Shown here piece after piece: positions 1-8,622 of a DNA stretch of 55,095 bases (position 1 is the stretch's first letter; each line of letters opens with the position of its first letter). This DNA is from Caballeronia udeis (GTDB lineage: Bacteria; Pseudomonadota; Gammaproteobacteria; Burkholderiales; Burkholderiaceae), in NCBI RefSeq assembly GCF_001544555.2, contig NZ_FCOK02000067.1, positions 1 to 55,095 of the forward strand, given 5' to 3'. The notes beneath the pieces were generated by a model that searched no databases, had not been told where the DNA came from, and was given only the letters and a program-made list of their open reading frames with translations. A program made the translations under genes and the position numbers.

Positions 1-19
1 GGGTGCATGTCCCGCCTCG

Positions 20-39
20 ACTGGCAGCTCGCTGCCAGT
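20..39. repeat. Short perfect inverted repeat
   Basis: Nine-base arms ACTGGCAGC / GCTGCCAGT are separated by two bases. It lies downstream of the minus-strand VOC gene, in the stretch 1-195 where I see no gene. It could be a transcript-end hairpin, but no T-run follows on either strand, so the role is open. Confidence 0.4.
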
Positions 40-77
40 GCCATCAGTATCGATGAAAGCGGGACGGACTATCTATA

Positions 78-102
78 TTGGGTCGATGAATGTTCGACCC
101 AA
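78..102. repeat. Inverted repeat TTGGGTCGA / TCGACCCAA
   Basis: Perfect nine-base arms flank a seven-base loop. On the minus strand this is about 95 bases past the end of the VOC gene. It can form a stable hairpin and may end the HMG-CoA-lyase operon transcript, although there is no T-tract. A regulator site for a gene left of the window is the alternative. Confidence 0.4.
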
Positions 103-195
103 CCGGTTGCCCATGCGGGACGGGTGACGGGAACCGGGAGCGTGCCGGCGTCGAGGATGACAACGTTCATTGGGGTCCAGTCTCAAGAGTCGTTG

Positions 196-582
196 TCATC
201 CCATCAGTTCCGATATCTCGATCAGGTTCAGGTCGGGGTCACGAACATAGACGGAGCGGATTTTTTGGGTCGCGCCGGTTCGCTCGACCGGGCCTTCCAG
301 AATTGGCCACTCGCATTGCTTCAGGTGCGCGATCACGTCGTCAAGCGGTACCCCTGCAATGAAGCACAGGTCGAGCGCTCCGGGGACGGGCAAGTGGGCT
401 TTAGGCTCGAACTCGAGGCCGCGTTCGTGCAGATTGATCTTCTGATTGCCGAAGCGCAACGCGTAGCGGCCTTCACCAAAGGTCTGCAACTGCATTTGCA
501 TTACATCGGTGTAAAAACGCTTTGTGGCTTCAATATCGATGCAAGTCAGGACGAGGTGATCCAGGTGGTCGATGAACGGCAT
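196..582 (-). CDS. VOC (glyoxalase/bleomycin-resistance fold) family protein
   Basis: A 128-residue single-domain member of the vicinal-oxygen-chelate superfamily. The N-terminus has the typical HLDHLVLT beta strand followed by the FYTDVM helix. The C-terminus has the RDPDLNLIEISE strand, whose acidic residue usually helps bind the divalent metal. Members include glyoxalase I, extradiol dioxygenases and methylmalonyl-CoA epimerase, and I cannot choose a reaction from sequence alone. The start at MPFIDH was chosen because AAAGGAAGG precedes it and the longer frame would run into the upstream lyase gene. It begins one base after the lyase stop codon, so it is surely co-transcribed. A CoA-linked or detoxifying role in that pathway is inference. 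Confidence 0.85.
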   Translation of the reverse strand: MPFIDHLDHLVLTCIDIEATKRFYTDVMQMQLQTFGEGRYALRFGNQKINLHERGLEFEPKAHLPVPGALDLCFIAGVPLDDVIAHLKQCEWPILEGPVERTGATQKIRSVYVRDPDLNLIEISELMG

Positions 583-583
583 G

Positions 584-1549
584 TCAGGTACCTTCCTTTG
601 CGAACGCGTGTTGTCCGGGCACAGTCTCGGCGGGCGGCATGGGGTGAAGGTCAAGGCGCCGTCCTGCCTTCAGCAACTGGCTCGGGACATCGTGGCCGAT
701 CAGCCCGGGCAGTCGCGCCGATGCTGCCAGCACACGATCGAGGTCGATGTTCGTGTCGTAGCCGTCCAGTTCGAGCATATGCACGAGCTCTTCAGTGCAG
801 ACATTGCCGCTTGCGCCTGGCGCATACGGGCAACCGCCAAGACCACCCAGCGATGAATCGAAACGGTCGATGCCGGCGTCGAGGGCGGCGAGCGTATTCG
901 CGAGCGCCATGCCCCGCGTGTTGTGAAAGTGCAGCGTCAGTTCGAGCGCACTGAACGAGCCGCGCGCGCTGCGGCACAAGTCGCCCACCTGCGATGGAAA
1001 CGCCATGCCGGTCGTGTCGCAGAGGGTGATGCCATGCACGCCGAGGTCGGCGAAGCGGTGCATCCAGCCGAGCACTTCTTCTTTCGCAATGTCTCCTTCC
1101 ATCGGGCAACCCATCGCGGTCGAAAGCGACACATTGATTGCTACAGGGGTAGCCTTGACGACGTTGATCACGTCACGCAACTGCGCAAATGACTGCTCGC
1201 GGCTCATGCGAAGGTTCGTGCGGTTATGGCTTTCGCTGACTGACATCACGAGGTTGACTTCATCGACTCCGCTGGAGAGCGCACGTTCCGCACCACGCAC
1301 ATTGGGCACGAGAACGGTATAGACCATTCCGGGTTTGCGCGCGATGCCGTGCATGACGGCTTCAGCGTCGCGCAACGCGGGGATCGCTTTGGGCGAGGTG
1401 AACGACGTCACTTCGATCTTTGCATAACCGCATTCGCTCAACGCGTCGATCAGCGCAATCTTCGCATCGGTATCAACAAACTGTTTTTCGTTCTGGAAGC
1501 CATCACGCGTGGCGACTTCCTGGATGTACAAACGCTTTCTCTGAAACAT
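584..1549 (-). CDS. Hydroxymethylglutaryl-CoA lyase family protein
   Basis: A 321-residue TIM-barrel enzyme of the HMG-CoA lyase / DRE-TIM metallolyase group. Visible hallmarks are EVATRDGFQNE near the start (family form EVGPRDGLQNE), the metal-binding HFHNTRG segment, and the lyase signature GLGGCPYAPGASGN with its catalytic cysteine. The known reaction splits HMG-CoA into acetyl-CoA and acetoacetate; homologues also cleave other 3-hydroxyacyl-CoAs, so substrate is not settled. The start at MFQRKR is preceded by AGAAAGGACTCC; a start nine codons earlier would overlap the CoA-transferase gene. It sits between that CoA-transferase and the VOC gene, giving a three-gene operon that reads as CoA activation followed by C-C cleavage. 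Confidence 0.9.
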   Translation of the reverse strand: MFQRKRLYIQEVATRDGFQNEKQFVDTDAKIALIDALSECGYAKIEVTSFTSPKAIPALRDAEAVMHGIARKPGMVYTVLVPNVRGAERALSSGVDEVNLVMSVSESHNRTNLRMSREQSFAQLRDVINVVKATPVAINVSLSTAMGCPMEGDIAKEEVLGWMHRFADLGVHGITLCDTTGMAFPSQVGDLCRSARGSFSALELTLHFHNTRGMALANTLAALDAGIDRFDSSLGGLGGCPYAPGASGNVCTEELVHMLELDGYDTNIDLDRVLAASARLPGLIGHDVPSQLLKAGRRLDLHPMPPAETVPGQHAFAKEGT

Positions 1550-1562
1550 GATGGAGTCCTTT

Positions 1563-2753
1563 CTAAATGATGCCACGTTCGCGCCAGGCGTCTCGGGTGG
1601 GGGTGTCGATGCCGACGCTTGCCAGGATCTCGTCGGTATGCTGCCCCAGCTCGGGTGCGCGGCGTTCGACTGTTCCCGGTGTCTCGCTCAGCTTCGGCAC
1701 GATACCCGGCAGTTTGACGGGCGTGCCGTCGGGCAGTTCAGAGTCGAGGATCATGTCGCGTGCGTGATAGTGCGGGTCGCCGGCAATATCCGCGATGTCG
1801 TAGATCTTGCCCGCGGGTATGCGGGCTTCGTTCAAGGCGGCGAGGACTTCGTCGAGGCTGTGCATCGCGGTCCATTCACCAATAGCGGCATCCAGTCGCT
1901 CGACGTTCTTTACCCGCCCATCGTTTTGCGCGAGCGCCGGGTCAGCGGCGAGATCGGGGCGTTCAATCAGTTCCATCAGCCGGCGGAAAATGCTGTCGCC
2001 ATTGCCTGCAATAAGCGCGTATTTACCGTCGCGGCATTTGTAGGCGTTGGTCGGCGCGATGCCCGGCAGGCTGCTTCCTGCCGCTTGCCGAACGACACCG
2101 AACGTCGAGAACTCAGGGAGCAGACTCTCCATCATGTTGAAGACCGACTCATACAAGGCGACGTCGATCATCTGACCATCGCCGCCGTTCTGGTCGCGGT
2201 GCCGAAGGGCAAGCAGGATGCCGATCACACCATGCAACGCCGACAACGTGTCGCCAATCGATATCCCGACCCTGACCGGCGTACGGCCGGGTTCGCCGCT
2301 AAGGTGCCGCAAACCGCCCATGGCCTCGGCTACCACGCCAAAGCCCGGGCGATCACGGTAGGGCCCCGTCTGGCCATATCCCGACACGCGCAGCATGATC
2401 AGGCCGGGATTCAACGCGTGCAATGCGTCCCACCCGAGCCCCCAGGCTTCGAGCGTTCCGGGCCGGAAATTTTCGATAAGAACATCGGATTGCGCGACCA
2501 GGCGCCGTATTACGTCCTGTCCTTCCGGCGAACGCAGGTCAAGCGTGACCGATTCCTTGTTACGCGATTGAGCGGCCCACCAGACCGAGGTGCCCTCATG
2601 GAGCAGGCGCCATTTGCGCAGGGGGTCCCCCGTGACCGGAGGCTCGATCTTGATCACATGAGCGCCGAATTCGGCAAGCATCTTGCCCGCGAACGGCCCT
2701 GCGATCAGCTGGCCCATTTCAAGCACGCGGACTCCATCGAGAGGCTTCTTCAT
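1563..2753 (-). CDS. CaiB/BaiF family III CoA-transferase
   Basis: A 396-residue family III CoA-transferase, the normal length. The N-terminus carries LDGVRVLEMGQLIAGPF, and the expected catalytic aspartate is D168 in the GDTLSALHG motif, aligning with Asp169 of formyl-CoA transferase. These enzymes move CoA between two carboxylic acids through an aspartyl-CoA thioester. With an HMG-CoA-lyase-like gene directly downstream (13-base gap), the likely job is activation of a 3-hydroxy dicarboxylate, as done by human SUGCT on glutarate or HMG; this is inference. The ATG has GGAGAC upstream. A decayed second copy of its first 40 codons and its promoter lies at 4596-4830. Confidence 0.92.
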   Translation of the reverse strand: MKKPLDGVRVLEMGQLIAGPFAGKMLAEFGAHVIKIEPPVTGDPLRKWRLLHEGTSVWWAAQSRNKESVTLDLRSPEGQDVIRRLVAQSDVLIENFRPGTLEAWGLGWDALHALNPGLIMLRVSGYGQTGPYRDRPGFGVVAEAMGGLRHLSGEPGRTPVRVGISIGDTLSALHGVIGILLALRHRDQNGGDGQMIDVALYESVFNMMESLLPEFSTFGVVRQAAGSSLPGIAPTNAYKCRDGKYALIAGNGDSIFRRLMELIERPDLAADPALAQNDGRVKNVERLDAAIGEWTAMHSLDEVLAALNEARIPAGKIYDIADIAGDPHYHARDMILDSELPDGTPVKLPGIVPKLSETPGTVERRAPELGQHTDEILASVGIDTPTRDAWRERGII

Positions 2754-2810
2754 TACGCTGTCTCCATACTGAACGATTTATGCACTCATCTTGCGACAAA
2801 GCGTGCGAGA

Positions 2811-2830
2811 TGAAAATCAATGGATTTTCA
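2811..2830. promoter_or_regulatory. Candidate operator TGAAAATC-AATG-GATTTTCA
   Basis: A perfect palindrome of eight-base arms with a four-base centre, 58 to 77 bases upstream of the CoA-transferase ATG. It is conserved in the decayed copy of this promoter (4778-4799), where flanking sequence has drifted. Position and symmetry suit a LysR-type activator, probably the one encoded at 4838-5737. Confidence 0.5.
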
Positions 2831-2906
2831 AGAACCCTTTCCCATGCAGAAAGCCTGTCGCAACGGGTTAGGGGTTACTTATGAGGATAAGGGAGGGGCA
2901 GTCAGC

Positions 2907-4352
2907 TCAGACGGGGTTGATGTCGTCCTGGCTGCGGCGTGTGGTCAAGGGACCGAGCGCCCGCAAGGTAATCGCAACTATGAACAATGCAGTCGCGATA
3001 ATGCCGAACATTGCCCCCGCACCCTGTTGGTTCAGTACTGGAAGCAATATGAAAGGCAATGCTCCGCTGACGATCCGCGACAACGAGTAGGTACTGCCAA
3101 TAGCCGTTGAGCGCACGCTCGCCGGGAAGATTTCAGATTGATACACATGGTACGCATTGCTGAACACATTCGAGGCGCACGTCGTCAAAAATCCGAAAAA
3201 TACGATCAATGCGGAGTTGTTCGAATAAGCAAAACCCAACCCAAAGACAGCAATGGTCAATATGGCTGTGATCACCAGTGTACGGCGTTCGATCCAGTTG
3301 AGCAGAGGGATGGAAAGCAAGGATCCGAATGGATAGCCAAGGAACGAAATGGCCATGAATAGTGTTCCGTCGGTTACGTCATAACCTCGGCTTTTGACCA
3401 CCGTGCTGGCTAGTGTGCCGAAACCATAATAGCCAAATCCCTGGAGCAGATGAAAAATGGTAAGCATTACATAGCGCTTGTTGTAAGGAGGGCGGCAGAG
3501 CAACGCTATGCGCTCGCGTAATGTCATCGGCTTCCGGTTGGTCGTTGTTTCGGGGAGAATTGAAGAGATGGTTACGCCGGCACTTTCCGCGAACCTCCGG
3601 AGCATCGCGTGGGCTTCCTGCACCCGGCCCTGCGAAAGGAGCCAGCGTGGGCTTTCAGGCAGCTTATGCTGGACCAGCAAGACGAGGACAGCTCCCAGGC
3701 TGCCAATGACCAGAATGACACGCCATCCAGCCACCACGCCTATGTGCAGCGGATTCAGCCACACCGCCAGGAATCCGACCAATGGCACCGCAACATACGA
3801 CGTGGTATATGCCCACGCGGCCAGTCGTCCCCTTCGCTCCTTAGGCAGGATCTCGGATAAGAAGCTGTCGGCAACGGGATAGATTGCGCCGACGCCAATG
3901 CCGGTCAGGACGCGGCAGATTACGAGCATCCCGGCATTCACGGAGAACGCGCCGATCAGGGAAAACGCGCTATACCAGATCAGGTTGAACAAGAACGCCT
4001 TGCGCCGGCCAATGCGGTCAGCCATGGTGCCCAGGCACAATGAACCAAGGAACATTCCAATAAAGGCTGAGGCGAGCAGCAGCTTAAAGCCAATACTATG
4101 TTTGTCGATACCGTATTCGCCTTGCAGTGCCGTGCCGATCGAGCTGACGAGGAAGATTTCATACATGTCGAAGAACAGGCCGATGCCGATAACGCCTACG
4201 ACAAATCGATGCAGCGAGCCCACCGGCAAATTGTCCATCCAGTCTCCCAATGCAAGCGTCGCGTTTACGCCGGGGGCGGCGTGAGCGCTGGGCAAAGGGA
4301 TTGCGGAATGGATCGGTGCGCCATCGCTAAGGTCTATATTGTTGCTGCTCAT
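2907..4352 (-). CDS. MFS transporter (metabolite:H+ symporter type)
   Basis: A 481-residue major facilitator protein with about twelve hydrophobic helices after a polar N-terminus of roughly 45 residues. The loop 2-3 signature appears as GTMADRIGRRKAF, with a second characteristic segment near LPKERRGRLAAW. It resembles the metabolite:proton symporter branch that carries sugars and aromatic or short organic acids. The ATG is preceded by AAGGAG five bases away. It is on the same strand as the CoA-transferase operon, separated by 153 bases that hold the candidate operator, so it is probably the importer for that pathway. The central cytoplasmic loop (SSILPETTTNRK) is short and polar. Substrate unknown. 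Confidence 0.88.
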   Translation of the reverse strand: MSSNNIDLSDGAPIHSAIPLPSAHAAPGVNATLALGDWMDNLPVGSLHRFVVGVIGIGLFFDMYEIFLVSSIGTALQGEYGIDKHSIGFKLLLASAFIGMFLGSLCLGTMADRIGRRKAFLFNLIWYSAFSLIGAFSVNAGMLVICRVLTGIGVGAIYPVADSFLSEILPKERRGRLAAWAYTTSYVAVPLVGFLAVWLNPLHIGVVAGWRVILVIGSLGAVLVLLVQHKLPESPRWLLSQGRVQEAHAMLRRFAESAGVTISSILPETTTNRKPMTLRERIALLCRPPYNKRYVMLTIFHLLQGFGYYGFGTLASTVVKSRGYDVTDGTLFMAISFLGYPFGSLLSIPLLNWIERRTLVITAILTIAVFGLGFAYSNNSALIVFFGFLTTCASNVFSNAYHVYQSEIFPASVRSTAIGSTYSLSRIVSGALPFILLPVLNQQGAGAMFGIIATALFIVAITLRALGPLTTRRSQDDINPV

Positions 4353-4595
4353 GCCGTCTCCTTAGGTATTTGAACAGCGGTCTCCCCGGTTCGCAAAGAC
4401 CAGTTAGAGAGCGCATTGGGTGGTAACTCGTCATCTGCGTGGCGGGGAGCACGAGTGGTAAAAAATTATTTCACGTTAATAACTTCGTGATCCTGAATGA
4501 TATTGAAGTTGATAAATCATCATTGATTCACGGGTTCATTTCGGGTGCGGGGCGCTCGGTCGGGCCAACTATCCCCATTAGCCTGGATACAACGC
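4353..4595. other. Intergenic stretch without a gene
   Basis: Upstream region of the MFS gene, with a moderately AT-rich block around 4450-4530 that may hold its promoter. No open frame here has plausible coding character. From 4596 onward the sequence is homologous to the 5' end of the CoA-transferase gene and is described separately. Confidence 0.5.
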
Positions 4596-4721
4596 CCGGT
4601 GGCGGTTTTCCCGTGGCGGGTGGTTTGATCTTGATCGTATGAGCGCCGAATTCGGCAAGGATCCTGCCGCGGCCAGTTGGCTCAGCGCGAGGACACGGAC
4701 GCTATTGAGGGGTGATTTCAC
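4596..4721 (-). pseudogene. Decayed 5' fragment of a second CaiB-type CoA-transferase gene
   Basis: On the minus strand this aligns with codons 1 to about 43 of the intact CoA-transferase at 2753. Shared stretches include the reading TCCGTGTCCT and GCCGAATTCGGCGCTCAT. The start codon has become GTG, and the part encoding LIAGPFAGKM has lost about 13 bases, which shifts the frame. Homology continues upstream through GCTGTCTCC and the promoter up to about 4830, and fades downstream near 4596. The copy is a relic of a duplication, not a working gene. Confidence 0.8.
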
Positions 4722-4777
4722 TGTGCTGTCTCCAGATTGAACGTTTTATGCGTTCATCCTGGGACAAATCAAGCAAG

Positions 4778-4799
4778 TTGAGAATCAATTGATTTTCAA
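4778..4799. promoter_or_regulatory. Relic operator, near-perfect palindrome
   Basis: TGAGAATC-AATT-GATTTTCA extended by one TT/AA pair on each side; one base pair breaks the symmetry. It corresponds to the palindrome at 2811-2830 within the duplicated promoter. It is better conserved than the surrounding relic, which suggests recent function or a remaining role near the 3' end of the LysR gene. Confidence 0.45.
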
Positions 4800-4837
4800 G
4801 GACCCTTTCCGGTTAGGAAAGCCTCGCGAAAATGCGC

Positions 4838-5737
4838 TCAAGCGCTTGCTGTCATGAAGTCGAAGAATCGCCTGGCCTCGGGTGAGAGCAGGTCGCGGGA
4901 TTTGGCGCCTATGAAAAGGGTTCTCCTGGACCAGGCGTCGGTCAGGTACACCGCCCTCAAACCTGCTTCGAGGATTTCGGCTCGTACCGCGCCCTCAGGC
5001 AGGATACCAATGCCAAGACCCTGCTCGATCATGCGGCAGATTGCGTCGAAGCTCCTGACCTGGATACGGAGGTTCAGGACTCGATCGTACGCGAACGCGG
5101 CGTTGGTTAGCCGGGCGAGCAGCGAGCTCCCATCGCTCAAGCCCACGTATTCGTAGTCGAGCGTTTCGACGAAAGATACCTCGGTGGACGCTGCGAGCGG
5201 GTGGCCTACTGGCACCAGCAATACAAGCCGGTCCTGCCGGTAGACTTCCTTGTCGATACCCGGCGAGGGCACGTTGTCCGCAAAAATTCCGATGTCGGCA
5301 GTACCTTCACCGACGGCTTTGATAATTTCGCCGCTCAGCTTTTCCTCAATCGAAATCTTGACGGCGCTCGTTTTGGAGAGGAACGCGTGCATGTCTTGCG
5401 GAATGAACTGGATAATGGCCGAGGTATTCGCCCAAACGCGTACATGTCCCCGTACACCCACAGCAAAGTCGTTCATGTCGTGGGCCATGCGATTAACGCG
5501 ATCCAGCACCTGACGTGCGTGACCAACCAGACCGCGGCCGGCCGCGGTCAATTCGATTCCACGCGGCATACGGGTCAGTAACTGGCAGTCGATCCTCTTC
5601 TCCAGGTCCGAAATGCGCTTGCTGACAGCGGATAGCGTAAGCGATGTCTGGTCGGCCGCCTTGGTCAGGCTGCCTGTCTCTGCCACGACGAGGAACAGTC
5701 TAAGGGAATGCAGATCGTGATCTAAAGAGACTGGCAT
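4838..5737 (-). CDS. LysR-family transcriptional regulator
   Basis: A 299-residue LysR protein of normal length. The winged HTH covers about residues 8-66 (LRLFLVVAETGSLTKAAD, then SAVSKRISDLEKRI), followed by a linker helix and a periplasmic-binding-like effector domain from about residue 95. Effector unknown. It lies upstream, on the same strand, of the MFS / CoA-transferase / lyase genes and is the natural candidate regulator, acting through the palindromes at 2811 and 4778. The ATG has only a weak, distant GGGAG. Its 3' end abuts the relic promoter of the decayed CoA-transferase copy, which suggests that LysR once sat directly beside its target gene. Confidence 0.9.
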   Translation of the reverse strand: MPVSLDHDLHSLRLFLVVAETGSLTKAADQTSLTLSAVSKRISDLEKRIDCQLLTRMPRGIELTAAGRGLVGHARQVLDRVNRMAHDMNDFAVGVRGHVRVWANTSAIIQFIPQDMHAFLSKTSAVKISIEEKLSGEIIKAVGEGTADIGIFADNVPSPGIDKEVYRQDRLVLLVPVGHPLAASTEVSFVETLDYEYVGLSDGSSLLARLTNAAFAYDRVLNLRIQVRSFDAICRMIEQGLGIGILPEGAVRAEILEAGLRAVYLTDAWSRRTLFIGAKSRDLLSPEARRFFDFMTASA

Positions 5738-5928
5738 GGCTTTTCACACGCTCCCGGGGTCAATTGGCATTCACCGCCTCAGTGGTTGAGCACTTGAGAC
5801 GGCGCTGGACAGCTTGTCTAGCATGCCGAAGGCCTATTGTAGTTCGTCGCTTTGGCCCGGGGCGGACATTGCTCCCACCCGGGAGCTTCGCCAGGTTCCG
5901 CAGCAGTGGAGCGTGGGCGAGCCTCGGG

Positions 5929-6963
5929 TTACGCGAAATCCACTATGACCTTCATCGCTTTGGAGCGGTCGTTGGCGGTTTCAAAAGCCTTGAGTGAATC
6001 GCGATAAGAGAAGACATCGGATATCAGCGGCTTGGCATCGATCAACCGTTTGTTGAGCAGTTCAACGGCAACGGCAAACTCCTCATGAAACCGGAAGGCG
6101 CCGCGCAGGTCGAATTCCTTGGCCACGATCACATTCATCGGCAGGGGCACGTCGCCCCCGAGACCCACCTGGACGATGATGCCACGCGGCCGGATTGCGT
6201 CGAATGCACCACGCAATGCTGACGCGTTGCCGCTGGCTTCGAACAGCACGTCGAAAGTACCCTTGCCTGCGGCGAAGGGCAGGAGTGCATCAGGCGTCTG
6301 CAAGATGTTGAACGTCTGGTCGGCGCCGACCGCAAGCGCGCTTTCAAGAGGCAATTCATTGACGTCGGTAGCCACAATATGCGCGGCGCCGGCGCGTCGC
6401 GCTGCCGCAACAATCAACGCGCCGATCGGGCCGCATCCTGTGACCAGTACACGCTTGCCAAGCAATGGCCCCGCGCGGCGTACCGCGTGAAGCGCAACCG
6501 AGAGTGGCTCGGCCATGGCGGCTTCGGCATCGCTCAGCGCATCCGACACAACGTGGGCCTGCGACCGATTAATCACAATCTCCTGGCGAAACGCACCCTG
6601 GACGTGCGGCGTACGCATTGCGCTGCCGTAGTAGCGCATGTCGAGGCAGTGATTCTGCAGACCTTGCTGACAATACTCGCAGTGGCCGCAAGGCTGGCTG
6701 GGACTGATCGCCACTCGCGTGCCGACGGGCATGTCGGTGACCTCCGCGCCTGTGCGAGAGACCACGCCTGATACCTCGTGCCCGAGCACCATCGGTTCCT
6801 TGATGCGAACGGTCCCGAAGCCACCGTGATTGAAGTAATGGAGATCAGAACCGCAGATGCCGCCGGCGCGGATGCGAATCAGCAGTTGATGCGCTTCCGG
6901 TTCGGGAGTGGGAACATCTTCAATCCGCAAATCCAGCGGCGCGTGAATCACGAGTGCATGCAT
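5929..6963 (-). CDS. Zinc-dependent alcohol dehydrogenase, L-idonate 5-dehydrogenase-like
   Basis: A 344-residue medium-chain dehydrogenase, about the size of E. coli IdnD. Catalytic zinc ligands are C37 and H62-E63; structural zinc cysteines are C92, C95, C98 and C106. The nucleotide motif GCGPIGA lies at 176-182, and D200 at the end of the next strand points to NAD+. The best match is L-idonate 5-dehydrogenase (L-idonate to 5-keto-D-gluconate), though sorbitol/xylitol-type relatives cannot be excluded. The start at MHALV has AAGGGG nine bases upstream. Gluconate 5-dehydrogenase and gluconokinase, the next two pathway steps, are at the far end of the opposing array (19.9-21.2 kb), which supports the assignment. 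Confidence 0.85.
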   Translation of the reverse strand: MHALVIHAPLDLRIEDVPTPEPEAHQLLIRIRAGGICGSDLHYFNHGGFGTVRIKEPMVLGHEVSGVVSRTGAEVTDMPVGTRVAISPSQPCGHCEYCQQGLQNHCLDMRYYGSAMRTPHVQGAFRQEIVINRSQAHVVSDALSDAEAAMAEPLSVALHAVRRAGPLLGKRVLVTGCGPIGALIVAAARRAGAAHIVATDVNELPLESALAVGADQTFNILQTPDALLPFAAGKGTFDVLFEASGNASALRGAFDAIRPRGIIVQVGLGGDVPLPMNVIVAKEFDLRGAFRFHEEFAVAVELLNKRLIDAKPLISDVFSYRDSLKAFETANDRSKAMKVIVDFA

Positions 6964-7122
6964 GGCGAAAACCCCTTGTTGAGCGGTGCGTAGAGTGTCC
7001 CCCACTCTACGACCGGGGCTTCAGCTTGAACAAGATCGATTCGATCTGGACCGATAGGCTCGCCTTATGATTCGATGCGCACGGCTTGAACCGCGCGCAT
7101 TTACAGCAAGCCGATCAATCGG

Positions 7123-8226
7123 TCAGAACCTGTGCCGCAGGCCGATCGTCGCTTCAAACAGCGAGTTATGGCCGAAGAAGGGTTGGTTCGAACCTGCGCT
7201 GCCTGCTAGCGTGGTCCACGCGCCGGTCAGGTGGTTGTAGTCCGCACCGACATAAACATCGGTTCGCTTGCTGAGGAGGTAGTCAAGCGTCGGGCCGGTC
7301 GTGATCCGCGTTCCGCTTGTATTCGCGTGATGCAGGAAGTCGATATAAAACGGCAGCATCACCTGCAGCGCGGGCGTGATGAAGTAGCTTGCTGCAACAG
7401 AGAACGAATCATTCCTGTAGTCAGCCGGATACACGTGGCTATAGATGTAGGAGCCGTAGATCTTGGCACTGCCGAGCGTGTAGGTCGCACCCGCGGTAAA
7501 TACCTTCTGCGAACTGTCAGGGATCGTGATGCCGAAATAGGTGCTGCCATAAGCCGTGGTCGACGGCGTCAGGCCGCCGATATCGTTGATGACCTGATAA
7601 GCGGCGCCCACGCTAAGCGGTCCGCGGTCATAAGAAAGGCTGACCGCAGGAGACGAGTTTTGATGGACGTTGCCTGCGGTCTGGCCAAACGTGTAGGCGC
7701 TGCGCAGCGTAAACCCGGCCCAGGTCGGCGAGGTATAGCGCGCCGTATTGTCGAGGCGCCCACCGCCGGTTTCCCCCGCACCCTGGAAGCCTGTGGTCCC
7801 GGTGTAGTTCGAGAACGCGTAGATGTCGTGCGTGTAACCCATCTCATGCACGAGCGTGTACTGGCGGCCAAGCGTGACCGTGCCGAAGGGCGACACCAGC
7901 CCAACCATTGCCGTGCGGCCGAAAAGCCGGACGGCGCCCGACGGGGTCGACTGCTGCGTCACCCCAGTGTTGGGCGTGAAACCGTTTTCAAGCTGGAAGA
8001 TCGCCTTCAGGCCACCGCCCAGGTCTTCCGTGCCTTGCAGGCCCCAGCGGCTGCCGGAGAGTTCACCGCCGCTTCCCATGGTGAAAAGCTTTCCGCCGGA
8101 CGTGGTCTGGTGGTTATCGAAGCGAATGGCTTCGTCGATAATCCCGTAAAGGGTGACCGACGACTGCGCATGGGCGATGTTCATGGCACATGCCGTACTT
8201 AGTATACCGAAGCAAAGCTTTTTCAT
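7123..8226 (-). CDS. Gram-negative general porin (Burkholderia OmpC-like)
   Basis: A 367-residue trimeric-porin-type outer membrane protein. It has a 20-residue signal peptide (MKKLCFGI, cleavage after AHA), the opening SSVTLYGIIDEAI strand, the GSRWGLQGTEDLGGGLKA segment typical of beta-proteobacterial porins, and a C-terminal strand ending in phenylalanine (GLRHRF), the BAM recognition signal. Alternating hydrophobic strands fill the rest. RBS AGGGGAAAC precedes the ATG. It shares the strand of the idonate dehydrogenase 159 bases downstream and is divergent from the LysR gene at 8623. It probably admits the substrate of this locus, but porins of this family are broad. Confidence 0.93.
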   Translation of the reverse strand: MKKLCFGILSTACAMNIAHAQSSVTLYGIIDEAIRFDNHQTTSGGKLFTMGSGGELSGSRWGLQGTEDLGGGLKAIFQLENGFTPNTGVTQQSTPSGAVRLFGRTAMVGLVSPFGTVTLGRQYTLVHEMGYTHDIYAFSNYTGTTGFQGAGETGGGRLDNTARYTSPTWAGFTLRSAYTFGQTAGNVHQNSSPAVSLSYDRGPLSVGAAYQVINDIGGLTPSTTAYGSTYFGITIPDSSQKVFTAGATYTLGSAKIYGSYIYSHVYPADYRNDSFSVAASYFITPALQVMLPFYIDFLHHANTSGTRITTGPTLDYLLSKRTDVYVGADYNHLTGAWTTLAGSAGSNQPFFGHNSLFEATIGLRHRF

Positions 8227-8622
8227 TTGTTTCCCCTGTTGTCAAAAGTCCAAACCCTCTATTTCCTGGCAAGCTTTTTTGTATTACCGGCGCACTCGAT
8301 CAGCTTTCTTGACGCGATATTTCCCGGCACGAACACGTCGAACCACACTTCCGGAAGAGGCCGCTGCATGACATACGTTGATCTGAAGCCCGGCGCGGCG
8401 AAGCAATGGAGATGCTTCGGCATGGCCGTCTCGCACGGTCGGTAACCACTGGCTTTTGTTGGTGCTCCACGTTAAGCGGGTGAAAAAGTTAGCGCCAAGA
8501 CGTCTTTGCGCTGGCGCAATAACATCCACTTATGGATAACGAACTTGAGGGTCGAACCCGCGCGACTGGGGTTTTTGACGGGTGTCGGCTGGGCGGACCT
8601 TGCCCTATCATCTGAAAATCGA
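8227..8622. promoter_or_regulatory. Divergent intergenic region between porin and LysR genes
   Basis: About 400 bases with no convincing gene. It must hold the porin promoter and the LysR promoter. A small dyad ATCC-N6-GGAT at 8524-8537, inside an AT-rich patch, and the larger palindrome at 8612-8634 are the only operator-like elements I see. Confidence 0.5.

Noticed and set aside
7..954. Long plus-strand open frame at the left edge
   Set aside because: It runs antisense to the VOC and HMG-CoA-lyase genes, has no family resemblance and is explained by third-position GC bias.
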